Below, piece after piece: positions 1 through 8,491 of a stretch of 64,000 bases of DNA. Location: the NCBI GenBank assembly GCA_963618015.1, contig CAVEQS010000002.1:59727-123726 (forward strand), written 5' to 3'. Each line of letters starts with the position of its first letter. Position 1 is the first letter of the stretch. The position numbers were made by a program, and so were the translations under genes. The notes beneath the pieces were generated by a model. That model saw only the letters and a list, made by a program, of their open reading frames with translations, was not told where the DNA came from and ran no database searches. This DNA is from Apopatocola sp963618015 (GTDB taxonomy: Bacteria > Bacillota > Clostridia > Oscillospirales > Oscillospiraceae).

Positions 1-1294
1 CGTCGCGCGAGCGGCAGTCCACAAACTTCTGCACGCGGTTGGCCAGATCGAGATTCTTCGTGAGGTTTTTCTTGATGCTCACGCGCGCTTTTTCCGCCTG
101 CTCGCGGCTGCGCTTGTTGATAAGCACCTGGTCGGCGATGCGGTCGGCCTCGGCCTTATTTTCGATAAAGTAGATCTCCAGCTTTTCCTTGAAGAAATCC
201 GTCATCGCTTCGCGGATGAAGCGGTTCGTGATGGATTTTTTCGTCTGGTTCTCGTAGGACGTGCGTGTGGAGAAGCAGTTCGTCACAAGAATCAGGCAGT
301 CCGCAATATCCGGGAACGTGATCTTGCTCTCGTTTTTCTGATACTTATTGGTCTTTTTGATGTAGGCGTCGATCGCATAGACGAACGCAGTCTTTGCCGC
401 GGCGTCCGGCGCGCCGCCGTGCTCGAGCCACGAGGAGTTGTGGTAGTACTCGATAGCGTTCGTCCGGTTGGAGAAGCAGAACGCCGCCGACATGCGCACC
501 TTGTATTCGGGCTTATCTTCGCGGTCTTTGCCCTTTCTCTCGGTCTCGATATAATAGGGCTGCGTAAGGGGGTTCTCCCCCGCGAGTTCCGCCACGTAGT
601 CCGCGATGCCGTTTTTGTAGCAGAACTCGGTCGTTTCGAATTTCGCGCCGTGCTGCGCGCGGAAGCGGAACGTCACCCCGGCGTTCACGACGGCCTGACG
701 GCGCAGGATATCGAGGAAATAGCTCTCCGGGATGTTGATATCGGTAAACACTTCGATATCCGGCTTCCAGCGGGTCGTCGTGCCGGTCTTTTTCCGGTCT
801 GAGGGCTCGACGAGCATTTTGCCCTTGATCTTGCCCTTGGCAAAATGGAGCGTATACTTGTTTCCGTCGCGCCAGACGGTAACGTCCATATACTCGGAGG
901 CGTACTGCGTGGCGCATGCGCCGAGGCCGTTCAGGCCGAGCGAGTATTCGTAGTCGCCGCCGTCGTCGTTTTTGTACTTGCCGCCGGCGTACAGCTCGCA
1001 GTAGACAAGCTCCCAGTTGAAGCGCTTTTCCGCCGGGTTCCAGTCCACGGGACAGCCGCGGCCGAAATCCTCCACTTCAATGGACTTGTCATCGTAGAGA
1101 GTTACCGTTATAATATTGCCGAAGCCCTCGCGCGCCTCGTCAATGGAGTTGGAGAGAATTTCAAATACGGCGTGCTCGCAGCCCTCCAGTCCATCGGAGC
1201 CGAAAATTACGCCCGGACGCTTGCGCACCCGGTCGGCGCCCTTGAGCTGGGATATGCTTTCGTTGCCGTATTCCTGCGGTTTTGCTGCTGCCAT
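1..1294 (-). CDS. DNA topoisomerase subunit B (GyrB/ParE-like), 3' truncated by window edge
   Basis: N-terminal 431 residues of an ATP-dependent type IIA topoisomerase B subunit; the frame stays open to position 1. The GHKL ATPase region is visible: an EILSNSIDEA helix close to the family's EIVDNSIDEA, an acidic DFGRG motif for the DGRGIP loop, and GLNGLGA for the ATP lid. The usual VRKRPGMYIG segment reads VRKRPGVIFGSDG, so this is a divergent paralogue rather than housekeeping GyrB. The ATG at 1294 follows a GGAGA ribosome site. The Toprim domain would lie outside the window, so it cannot be assigned to gyrase or topoisomerase IV. Confidence 0.85.
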   Translation of the reverse strand, partial: MAAAKPQEYGNESISQLKGADRVRKRPGVIFGSDGLEGCEHAVFEILSNSIDEAREGFGNIITVTLYDDKSIEVEDFGRGCPVDWNPAEKRFNWELVYCELYAGGKYKNDDGGDYEYSLGLNGLGACATQYASEYMDVTVWRDGNKYTLHFAKGKIKGKMLVEPSDRKKTGTTTRWKPDIEVFTDINIPESYFLDILRRQAVVNAGVTFRFRAQHGAKFETTEFCYKNGIADYVAELAGENPLTQPYYIETERKGKDREDKPEYKVRMSAAFCFSNRTNAIEYYHNSSWLEHGGAPDAAAKTAFVYAIDAYIKKTNKYQKNESKITFPDIADCLILVTNCFSTRTSYENQTKKSITNRFIREAMTDFFKEKLEIYFIENKAEADRIADQVLINKRSREQAEKARVSIKKNLTKNLDLANRVQKFVDCRSRD

Positions 1295-1344
1295 CTGGTA
1301 TCTCCATATATAGTGGTTTATTACTCTGTAAAAAAGCGCTATAT

Positions 1345-1373
1345 AGTATAGTATACCTCAATAAAAAAATCAA
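1345..1373 (-). promoter_or_regulatory. promoter of the topoisomerase gene
   Basis: Read on the minus strand, TTGATT is followed after exactly 17 nt by TATACT, placing the start site about 45 nt upstream of the topoisomerase ATG. Confidence 0.65.
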
Positions 1374-1611
1374 GCGGAGTCTATCATGACCCCGCCAAAT
1401 TGCCTCGCAGAGTTTGCGCCCGCAGGCGCAAATAAGTTTCCAACCGTTTTCTCCGGCGACATGCGCGTCGGAGAAAACTCCTCTCGGCTCGCAAACGTGC
1501 GCCCGGAGTGAGTGCGCTGCGGCGAGCCGCTATCCCCTCAAACAAACCCCTCAACGGAGTGGGGTTTGTTTGAAAATAATCAAGCGGAGTCTGTAAAGAC
1601 AGACTCCGCCC
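1366..1611. repeat. intergenic palindrome-rich segment
   Basis: Most of the 449-nt gap between the topoisomerase gene and bofA; I see no gene here. It holds two perfect inverted repeats: a 12-bp stem (1539-1550 with 1561-1572, CAAACAAACCCC) and an 11-bp stem (1584-1594 with 1599-1609, GCGGAGTCTGT). The string ATCAAGCGGAGTCT occurs at both edges (1369 and 1579), as if the segment were bounded by direct repeats. A third, imperfect stem (GTTTTCTCCG) lies near 1457-1490. It resembles a repetitive intergenic element, but no second full copy lies in this window. Confidence 0.4.
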
Positions 1612-1743
1612 GTCGAGAGAGTTTTCTCTTTCCCGTCTCTTCGGCTTGCGGCGGCTGTTGACCGCCGCCGGACATAGTATATGCCGCGCGCCGCCGTAAA
1701 ACCCATCCATTTTTCGCCAACATAAAGAAAAGGAGAATCTTTC

Positions 1744-2007
1744 ATGTCTACCGCTTCCACGATCGTTGTCATTGTCGTCGCCGTCATTTTTCTCGGCTTT
1801 TTCATCAAGCTGCTCAAAACGCCCATCAAGCTGGCGCTCAAGCTGCTGCTGCACGCCGTCGGCGGATTTGTGATGCTGTTCCTCGTGAACTTCTTCGGCT
1901 CGTATATCGGAATATCGCTCGAGATGAGCTGGCTCAACGCGATCGTCTCCGGTATTCTCGGCGTGCCGGGCGTCGTTATTTTGCTGCTCTTCAAGTATAT
2001 TCTCTGA
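1744..2007 (+). CDS. bofA: BofA-family membrane protein
   Basis: An 87-residue, nearly all-hydrophobic protein with two or three predicted membrane segments. The C-terminal half follows the BofA pattern (LLLHAVGGFVMLFLVNFFG, then a GILGVPGVVILLL ending). In Bacillus, BofA sits in the outer forespore membrane and restrains SpoIVFB, the protease that activates sigma-K. The length matches the family. An AAGGAG ribosome site precedes the ATG. Standing alone between a topoisomerase and a membrane operon, its role in sporulation is inferred from the family only. Confidence 0.85.
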   Translation: MSTASTIVVIVVAVIFLGFFIKLLKTPIKLALKLLLHAVGGFVMLFLVNFFGSYIGISLEMSWLNAIVSGILGVPGVVILLLFKYIL

Positions 2008-2011
2008 TTTC

Positions 2012-2050
2012 AAAAAATTGCAGATGCCTGATGGCATCCGCAATTTTTTT
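2012..2050. terminator. bidirectional terminator after bofA
   Basis: The stem ATTGCAGATGCC / GGCATCCGCAAT has one mismatch and a TGAT loop. It is flanked by an A-run and a T-run, so it can serve bofA and the convergent gene ending at 2124. Confidence 0.85.
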
Positions 2051-2123
2051 ATAAGCTTTTATTCTTCGGATTCAGTTTCGAGGACTATCGTCTGCACCGA
2101 CAGTCCTTTCGATGTGCATTCCG

Positions 2124-2330
2124 TTACGCCGCGCCGAAAAAGCGGAACACAGCGGTCACATAAACCAGAAGCTGTTCGCGGCTGACGAATTTCGTCATGT
2201 CGGCAATATCGGTCGTCTGGATCAGGCGCTCAATGCTGCCGCCGGTCGCGTACGCCACGGCGAGCAGCGCAATGCCGAGGATCATCAGCACGGAAAACAC
2301 GATGGCTACCCATCTCCACACTTTACTCAT
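2124..2330 (-). CDS. small membrane protein, unknown function
   Basis: A 68-residue protein with one clear membrane helix (about residues 6-28, VAIVFSVLMILGIALLAVAYA) and a polar tail ending in a second short hydrophobic stretch. Its ATG lies 8 nt inside the end of the upstream 475-residue gene, so the two are translationally coupled. I do not recognise the family. Co-translation with a DUF1700-like protein suggests a joint role at the membrane, which is inference. Confidence 0.7.
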   Translation of the reverse strand: MSKVWRWVAIVFSVLMILGIALLAVAYATGGSIERLIQTTDIADMTKFVSREQLLVYVTAVFRFFGAA

Positions 2331-3750
2331 CGCCGTTTTCCTCCTTCTTCGGATACAGGATCGAGCGGTAGATGCTGCGCGTGAGGCGCACCGTGAGAGT
2401 GCAGCCCGCCACGGCGATCGAAACGCCCGACCAGAGAAGCAGCAGCGCGAGGGCGAACACGCCCAGGGCAGCGCCCGCCGTCAGCAGCAGATCCGGCATG
2501 CGGACGATCGCGCCGTTGAACACGTACCCGGTCAGATACACGCCCACCGCGACAAGCACCGCGCCGATGCCGAGAACGGCTACGCCGAGCCCGAGCGAAA
2601 GGCCAAACAGCAGCGCCCATACCACGAGCATCGGGATCGTGACCACGACGGCGGCAAAAGCGCGTCCGCCCGAAACGGGACGGCGCTCCTCGGCCTCTTC
2701 ATACTCGTATTCTTCTTCGTCCCCGGCTTCGTCTCCGGCTTCGTCTTCCTCTTCCTCGACAGGCTCTGCCGCCAGGATCGCCGCCAGCGCGGTATCCGTC
2801 TCTTCCGTGGAAGCCTCCTCCGCAGGAAGGTCGCAAGTATGTACCGCATCGACCGGTATCTCCGGCTCTTCGGCAGTTTCCGGAGCTTCGTGAGCTTCCG
2901 GCTCCGCGGTTTCCGCCGGCTCCGTTTCCGGTTCCGCCGGTTCTGCGCTCTCTGCCGTCTGCGTCTCTTTGGTCTCTTCCGTCTCCGGCGTTTCGTCCGC
3001 AGGGGCGGATTTCTCCGATTCCGCCGGAGGCTCTTCCTCTTCCGGCGCAGCGGGCTCATCCGACAGTTTCTCCAGCAGAGTCTCCGCCGTCTCGGCCTCC
3101 GCGAGCAGCGCGGCGAGGAATGCATCCTCTGCCGTCTCGCTCTCCGGCGCATTCTCCGGTTCCGCGATCGCAGGCTCTTCGCTCTCCGCCGGGGCTTCCG
3201 GCTCTTCTTCTGCCGGCTCTTCCGCCTGAACCGGGACCTCCGTCTTCTTCGGGAATGTCAGGCCGAGATCGGAGAAATCCAGATCGTCAAGATCGATCTC
3301 CGGCAGCACAGCGGCGGCCGGCGGCTCCGGCTCCGCCGGGGCAGGCGCTTCCGGCGCGGGAATCGCCGGTTCCTCCGGCTGCTCTTCCGCGGTCTCCTCC
3401 GCCAGCGGCTCTTCCGTTTCCGGCTCGGCCTCATCGAAAGCGATCTCCGTCTCCGTGTATTCCTCTTCGACGATCTCAGGCTCTTCCGGCGCTTCGGCTT
3501 CCTCCGGCGCGGCAGTCACATCTCCGTCGGCAAACGGCGTTTCGCCGTTCGCCACCGCTTCGCGGTATTCCCGCTCGATCTGCAGCACCTGCCGCACCGG
3601 CGAGCCAAAGCAGCGGATCACCGTAGCCTCGCCCTCTGCGCCGGCCTCATCGAACATACGCTCGTACCGGTTGAGGACGCGCTCGCGCTCGGCAGCGTCC
3701 AGAAACGCCAGAAGGCTCCGAAGCTCCGCCATGAAGCTTTTTCGGTTCAA
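2323..3750 (-). CDS. DUF1700/HAAS-like protein with long Pro-Glu-rich linker and C-terminal membrane helices
   Basis: About 475 residues in three parts. Residues 1-55 resemble the HAAS/DUF1700 helical unit (ERERVLNRYERMFDEAG, then a GSPVRQV turn). Residues about 60-330 are an extremely acidic, Pro/Ala/Glu-rich low-complexity linker with no cysteine in most of its length. Residues about 345-475 hold about four hydrophobic helices. I chose TTG at 3750 as start because GGGAGGTG lies 8 nt upstream; the ATG at 3732 is too far from that site. DUF1700 proteins are often paired with PadR-type regulators, but none is adjacent here. Function unknown. Confidence 0.7.
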   Translation of the reverse strand: MNRKSFMAELRSLLAFLDAAERERVLNRYERMFDEAGAEGEATVIRCFGSPVRQVLQIEREYREAVANGETPFADGDVTAAPEEAEAPEEPEIVEEEYTETEIAFDEAEPETEEPLAEETAEEQPEEPAIPAPEAPAPAEPEPPAAAVLPEIDLDDLDFSDLGLTFPKKTEVPVQAEEPAEEEPEAPAESEEPAIAEPENAPESETAEDAFLAALLAEAETAETLLEKLSDEPAAPEEEEPPAESEKSAPADETPETEETKETQTAESAEPAEPETEPAETAEPEAHEAPETAEEPEIPVDAVHTCDLPAEEASTEETDTALAAILAAEPVEEEEDEAGDEAGDEEEYEYEEAEERRPVSGGRAFAAVVVTIPMLVVWALLFGLSLGLGVAVLGIGAVLVAVGVYLTGYVFNGAIVRMPDLLLTAGAALGVFALALLLLWSGVSIAVAGCTLTVRLTRSIYRSILYPKKEENGDE

Positions 3751-3843
3751 AGTGGGACACCTCCCATTCTTACTGTTACAATTTGTCATCGTTAGATTAT
3801 ACTATTTAATAAAAGCTTGTCAAGTCTTATCCCACGACAAACC

Positions 3844-3872
3844 TTGACAATCCCGGCTCTCTCACCTAATAT
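3844..3872 (+). promoter_or_regulatory. proS promoter
   Basis: TTGACA, 17 nt, TAATAT, about 58 nt before the proS ATG. The leader contains a short hairpin (GGTGGGAG / CTCCCGCC) just before the ribosome site. It is far too short to be a T-box. Confidence 0.8.
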
Positions 3873-3930
3873 AATAAAGTTAAATCCGCGGTGGGAGAAG
3901 GGCTCCCGCCGTTATAAAAGGAGAAATATC

Positions 3931-5367
3931 ATGGCGAAAGAAAAAATGGTCGAGCAGATCACCAATATGGAGACCGATTTTGCTCAGTGGTACACCGACA
4001 TCTGCCGCAAGGCCGAGCTGGTGGAGTACGCCTCGGTAAAGGGCTTCACCATCCTGCGCCCCTACGGCTACGCGATCTGGGAAAACATCCAGCAGATTAT
4101 GGACGGCGAGTTTAAAAAGACCGGCCACCAGAATGTGGCAATGCCCGTTCTGATCCCCGAGAGCCTTCTCAAGAAGGAAGGCGAGCTCGTCAACGGCTTT
4201 GCGCCCGAGGTGGCCTGGGTCACGAAGGGCGGCAGCGAGGAGCTCGAGGAGCCGCTGGCGTTCCGTCCCACGAGCGAGACGATGTTCTGCGATCATTGGT
4301 CGCGCGTGCTCCACTCTTACCGTGAACTGCCGATGCTCTATAACCAGTGGTGCTCCGTCATCCGCTGGGAGAAGACGACCCGTCCGTTCCTGCGCAGCCG
4401 CGAGTTCTGGTGGCAGGAGGGTCACACCATTCATGAGACCGCCGAGGAGGCCGAGGCCGAGACCGCGCAGCAGCTCAAGTGCTACGCCGATTTCTTTGAG
4501 AACGTCCTCGCCATCCCCGTTGTCCCCGGCCGCAAGACCGAGAAGGAAAAGTTTGCCGGCGCAGAGGCCACCTACACCTGCGAGTGCATGATGAAGGATC
4601 ACAAGGCGCTGCAGGGCGCAACGTCCCACTACTTCGGCGACAAGTTCTCGCGCGCCTACAACGTCACGTTCACCGGCCGCGACAACAAGGTGCAGTATCC
4701 GTTCCAGACGTCCTGGGGCTCCACGACGCGCATGATCGGCGCGGTCATCATGGCGCACGGCGACAACAACGGCCTTGTTCTGCCCCCGAAGATCGCCCCC
4801 ATCCAGGTCATCGTCCTCCCCATCGCCCAGCACAAGCCCGGCGTGCTGGAAAAGGCGCAGGAGCTCGTCGACCGGCTCGCGAAGCTGGGGCTTCGCGTCA
4901 AGGGCGACTTTACCGATAACTCCCCCGGCTGGAAGTTTGCCAACTGGGAGATGAAGGGCGTGCCGCTGCGCATCGAGATCGGCCCGAAGGACATTGAGAA
5001 CAACCAGTGCGTTGCCGTCCGCCGCGACGACCGCGAGAAGCTGTTCCTCTCGCTCGACGAGCTGGAAGCGAAAGTTCCAGAGCTGCTCGACGCCGTGCAG
5101 AAGTCTCTCTATGAGAAGGCCAAGGCCAACATGGAGGAGCACACCTATCCCGCCTACTCGCTCGAAGAGGCGAAGAAGATCCAGGAGGAAAAGGGCGGCT
5201 TCATCAAGACCATGTGGTGCGGCGAGCTCGAGTGCGAGATGAAGATGAAGGAGCAGGCCGGTATGTCCAGCCGCTGCATGCCGCTGCATCAAGAGCACCT
5301 GGCTGACACCTGCCCGATCTGCGGCAAGCCGGCCAAGCACATGATCTACTGGGGCGTGGCATACTGA
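3931..5367 (+). CDS. proS: prolyl-tRNA synthetase, archaeal/eukaryotic-type
   Basis: 478 residues; charges tRNA-Pro in the cytoplasm. Class II motifs are visible: motif 2 (RWEKTTRPFLRSREFWWQEGHT) and motif 3 with a GSTTRMIGA segment. An anticodon-binding domain starts near residue 290 (APIQVIVLPI). The short form, without the editing insertion of bacterial ProRS, and the C-terminal zinc-type extension (CGELECE, then CPICGKPA) mark the archaeal/eukaryotic-like subtype found in many Clostridia. The ATG at 3931 follows AAAGGAG; the open frame upstream of it has no ribosome site. The stop overlaps the next gene's ATG by one base. Confidence 0.97.
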   Translation: MAKEKMVEQITNMETDFAQWYTDICRKAELVEYASVKGFTILRPYGYAIWENIQQIMDGEFKKTGHQNVAMPVLIPESLLKKEGELVNGFAPEVAWVTKGGSEELEEPLAFRPTSETMFCDHWSRVLHSYRELPMLYNQWCSVIRWEKTTRPFLRSREFWWQEGHTIHETAEEAEAETAQQLKCYADFFENVLAIPVVPGRKTEKEKFAGAEATYTCECMMKDHKALQGATSHYFGDKFSRAYNVTFTGRDNKVQYPFQTSWGSTTRMIGAVIMAHGDNNGLVLPPKIAPIQVIVLPIAQHKPGVLEKAQELVDRLAKLGLRVKGDFTDNSPGWKFANWEMKGVPLRIEIGPKDIENNQCVAVRRDDREKLFLSLDELEAKVPELLDAVQKSLYEKAKANMEEHTYPAYSLEEAKKIQEEKGGFIKTMWCGELECEMKMKEQAGMSSRCMPLHQEHLADTCPICGKPAKHMIYWGVAY

Positions 5368-5588
5368 TGCCGCACATCGCCGTGAAGCTTTGGCCCGGCC
5401 GGAGCGAGGAGGAAGAGGCGGCATTTGCCCGCGCCGTTGCGGACGACGCCGCGCGGTATCTCCACGCGGACAAGGCATGGGTCTCCGTCAGCATCGAGGA
5501 GATCGTGCCCGAGGCGTGGGACGAGACCGTCGTGCGCCCGGAAATTTTGGAAAAGCCGGATATCCAGTATATTCGCAGCGAAGCCTGA
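5367..5588 (+). CDS. 4-oxalocrotonate tautomerase family protein
   Basis: A 73-residue protein starting Met-Pro-His-Ile. Pro2, exposed once Met is removed, is the family's catalytic base. The KLWPGRSEEEE segment and the final PDIQYIRSE resemble PptA/YdcE-type small tautomerases. Its ATG shares the A of the proS TGA, so it is coupled to proS. Substrate unknown. The family catalyses keto-enol isomerisation as oligomers. Confidence 0.8.
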   Translation: MPHIAVKLWPGRSEEEEAAFARAVADDAARYLHADKAWVSVSIEEIVPEAWDETVVRPEILEKPDIQYIRSEA

Positions 5589-5601
5589 CAGATAGGATTT
5601 C

Positions 5602-5631
5602 AGCCCGCAGAGCCGAATGGCTCTGCGGGCT
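5602..5631 (+). terminator. terminator of proS-tautomerase operon
   Basis: Perfect 13-bp stem AGCCCGCAGAGCC with a GAAT loop, followed by a T-rich stretch. Confidence 0.9.
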
Positions 5632-5675
5632 GTTTGCTGCTTTTTTCGAAATGCAGCGGGAGGCACCGCGCCGCA

Positions 5676-8399
5676 TTACCGTTTTTCGATAGCTTTGAGG
5701 ATATCCGCCGGGCGCACCGGCGTATGGTAGAATCGCACGCCGAGCGCGTCGTGCAGCGCGTTGAGCACCGCCGGCGTGGCCGGTACGGTCGCGACCTCCG
5801 ATACGCCTTTGGCGCCGTAAGGTCCCTCGGTATGCGGATCCTCCACAAGAACGATATCAAATCTCGGCGTATCCTGCGCACGCAGCACGCCAAGCTTGCC
5901 GAACGTAAGCTGATCCGGCTTGCCGTTGGTAAAGGAGAAGCCCTCGCTGAGCGCATAGCCGACGCCCATCGCACTGCTTCCCTCGATCTGTCCGGCAATA
6001 ATCTGCGGATTGATGGCGCGTCCCGTATCGTTGGCGGAGACAACATGCAGCACCTTCACCGCGCCGGTCTTTTTGTTGACCTCCAGAATGACGCACTGCG
6101 TGAGGAACGCATAGCCGCGGTAGTTCTGGTACGGGTTTCCGTCTTCCTTCGCCTGTGCCTTGCCGTTGATGCCGTAGGTTTTCGGCGCAATATGGCGGTA
6201 ACGCGTCTGGCGTGTTTCCCCCGGCTGCCACGGATTTTTCGCAAGCTCCTCGCGCATTTTTCTGGCCGCTTCGTATACCGCGCGGCCCGTATCGAGCGTC
6301 TGGCGCTCGCTGACCGACTGGCGATGCGGTAGCGTTTCCGCCGTATCGCCGCAGAAGACGGTGAAATCCTCCTCCGGCACATCGAGCGCTTCCGCGGCGA
6401 TCTGCGTCATGCCGGTGCGGAAGCCCTGTCCCATATCCGTGCCGGAAATGTCCATTTTGAACTTGCCGTCCGGCAGCTTGGTGAGGATGCAGCCGCCGTC
6501 GTCCGGGCTGCCCTTGCCGACACCGACATTTTTAAACCCGCTCGCCACGCCCACGCCGAGCGCCAGATCCGGATCATTCTTTTCCGCATACAGCTTCCGG
6601 TAATGCGCAACGATGGGCTCGGCCTTTTTTTCGCAGGCGCGGATGGTCTGTGCGATGCCGACGCTCTCGCGCACGATCTCCCCCGTCATCGTTTTATCGC
6701 CGGGGCGCAGCGCGTTGCGGAGACGTATCTCGAAGGGATCGATCCCCAGCCGCTCCGCCGCCTCGTCGATCATCGTTTCGATGCAGTTAGCGCTCTGGTT
6801 GATGCCGAAACCGCGAAATGCCCCGCCCTGCACCGTGTTCGTGCGCACTGTATAGGCGTGAATCTTTGCCGCATCGATGCGATAGGGGCCCAGGGCGAAT
6901 ATGCAGCCCTGCTCGAGCACGCCGCCGCTCAGGCCCGTATACGGCCCGGCATCGGAGGTGATCTTCGCTTCCAGCGTGCGGAATATACCATTTTTGTCCA
7001 CGCCGAAGCGATAACGGTTATGGTAGCGGTGGCGCTTGGTCGAAAGGATCAGCGATTCGCGCCGTGTGAGCGGTATCTGCACCTTCCGGTGCAGCATGAG
7101 CGCCGCGACCGCCGCGTGCGGCTCAATATAGGAATCGCACTTTCCGCCGAAGCCGCCGCCGATGGGCGCGGCCGTCACGCGGATGCGCTCTGTGGGAAGA
7201 TCAAGGATCGGCGCGAGCATGTTCTGAATCTCAAAGGGCGACTGCGTGCAGGAGGTAACGCGCACAGTGCCGGTGCTCTCCTCGTATTCGCCGATGGCAC
7301 ATTCCGGCTCGATGTAGGCGTGTTCCTGCCGTTCGAAGTAATAATCGCCCGCAAAGATCTCCAGCTCCGGTGTTTTTTCCGCCGCGGCAAGATCGCCGGA
7401 CGCAAAATCGATCGTCCGGATGATCTGCCGTCCGCCGAGCGCATAGCTGTCCTCGATCTCGAAGACGCCGGGCAGCGACTCATATTCCACGCGCACGAGC
7501 TTTGCCGCCGCGCGGGCGTCCGCCTCGGTGTCGGCCACGACGAGCGCGAGCATATCGCCGAGGAAGTTCACCTCCGTATCACAGAACACCGGCTGTTCGG
7601 GGTTGAATGTGGCATAGGTGTTCCGCCCCGGTACGTCCTTATGCGTCAGCACGCGCACAACGCCCGCGGCGCTTTCCGCGGCGGAAACGTCCATGGATAC
7701 GATTTTTGCATGCGGATGCTGTGACCAGACGAACGCACCATAGAGTGTGTCCGCATCGGCCCGGTCGCAGGTGAAGGGCAGCGTGCCTCTCACCTTTGCA
7801 GGCCCGTCGATATCGATGGCGCAGCGGCCGATGTGACGGCCAGTGAGATCCTGTGCTGTCACATCATCTGCGCCTTCGTATTTTACGATCTCAAGGTTTT
7901 CCCACGTCCGCATATCGGACACGTCCGGATCTTCCCCGCGCAGGCGCGCCGCGGCAAGGTGCACCGCCTCGATGATCTTTACATACCCCGTGCAGCGGCA
8001 GTAGTTATTTTTCAGCGCCTCGCAGATCTCCCTGTCGGTCGGGTCGGGGTTTACATCCAGCAGCGCCTTTGCTGCGAGCACCATGCCCGGCGTGCAGAAG
8101 CCGCACTGCACCGCGCCGATATCGAGAAACGCCTGCTGGATCGGGTGCAGGCCGCCGTCCGCGCCGTGCAGGGCTTCGATCGTGACAACGGACTTCCCTT
8201 CCAGCTTGTCCATGCGCGTCACGCACGAGCGGACAGGCTTTCCGTCTACAAGCACCGTACAGGCTCCGCAGTGGCCGGTGGAGCACCCCTCCTTTGCGCC
8301 CTTCAGGCACGCGACACCGCGGAGATACTTGAGCAGCGTGAGACCGTCCGCTTTTGCGGAGACCGGCCTGCCGTTGAGAATAAAGTTTACGGTAACCAT
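5676..8399 (-). CDS. molybdenum aldehyde oxidoreductase (Mop-type), fused [2Fe-2S] and molybdopterin domains
   Basis: 907 residues, single-chain xanthine-oxidase-family enzyme without an FAD domain, the layout of Desulfovibrio Mop. Residues 1-75 carry a plant-type [2Fe-2S] cluster (Cys39, 44, 47, 59). Residues 80-150 carry the second (Cys99, 102, 134, 136; CGFCTPGM and CRCTGY). The molybdopterin domains follow from about 190, with GGAFRGFGINQS, TDMGQGFRTGM and the GVSE motif holding the expected catalytic Glu near the C terminus. It hydroxylates an aldehyde or N-heterocycle and passes electrons to a separate acceptor. It is last in a minus-strand run with an enolase-superfamily enzyme, a nitrilase and an antiporter, 92 nt after the enolase gene. 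True substrate unknown. Confidence 0.9.
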   Translation of the reverse strand: MVTVNFILNGRPVSAKADGLTLLKYLRGVACLKGAKEGCSTGHCGACTVLVDGKPVRSCVTRMDKLEGKSVVTIEALHGADGGLHPIQQAFLDIGAVQCGFCTPGMVLAAKALLDVNPDPTDREICEALKNNYCRCTGYVKIIEAVHLAAARLRGEDPDVSDMRTWENLEIVKYEGADDVTAQDLTGRHIGRCAIDIDGPAKVRGTLPFTCDRADADTLYGAFVWSQHPHAKIVSMDVSAAESAAGVVRVLTHKDVPGRNTYATFNPEQPVFCDTEVNFLGDMLALVVADTEADARAAAKLVRVEYESLPGVFEIEDSYALGGRQIIRTIDFASGDLAAAEKTPELEIFAGDYYFERQEHAYIEPECAIGEYEESTGTVRVTSCTQSPFEIQNMLAPILDLPTERIRVTAAPIGGGFGGKCDSYIEPHAAVAALMLHRKVQIPLTRRESLILSTKRHRYHNRYRFGVDKNGIFRTLEAKITSDAGPYTGLSGGVLEQGCIFALGPYRIDAAKIHAYTVRTNTVQGGAFRGFGINQSANCIETMIDEAAERLGIDPFEIRLRNALRPGDKTMTGEIVRESVGIAQTIRACEKKAEPIVAHYRKLYAEKNDPDLALGVGVASGFKNVGVGKGSPDDGGCILTKLPDGKFKMDISGTDMGQGFRTGMTQIAAEALDVPEEDFTVFCGDTAETLPHRQSVSERQTLDTGRAVYEAARKMREELAKNPWQPGETRQTRYRHIAPKTYGINGKAQAKEDGNPYQNYRGYAFLTQCVILEVNKKTGAVKVLHVVSANDTGRAINPQIIAGQIEGSSAMGVGYALSEGFSFTNGKPDQLTFGKLGVLRAQDTPRFDIVLVEDPHTEGPYGAKGVSEVATVPATPAVLNALHDALGVRFYHTPVRPADILKAIEKR

Positions 8400-8491
8400 T
8401 GTCGTTTTCCTTCTTTATTGCATTGGATTCATTGAAAAGAAAACCATGGTTTTTTTCGGCATTTCCCGCAGGAAAATGTCATCACTTCCGG

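Noticed and set aside
2197..3795. 532-codon plus-strand frame opposite the DUF1700-like gene
   Set aside because: Arg/Leu/Phe-rich antisense of the acidic Pro-Glu linker; no ribosome site or recognisable domain. It is a shadow of biased codons.
3870..3930. Possible T-box leader for proS
   Set aside because: Leader is only about 50 nt with one small hairpin; no specifier stem or T-box sequence.
3880..5478. 532-codon minus-strand frame over proS
   Set aside because: Antisense of a clear prolyl-tRNA synthetase; no family features.
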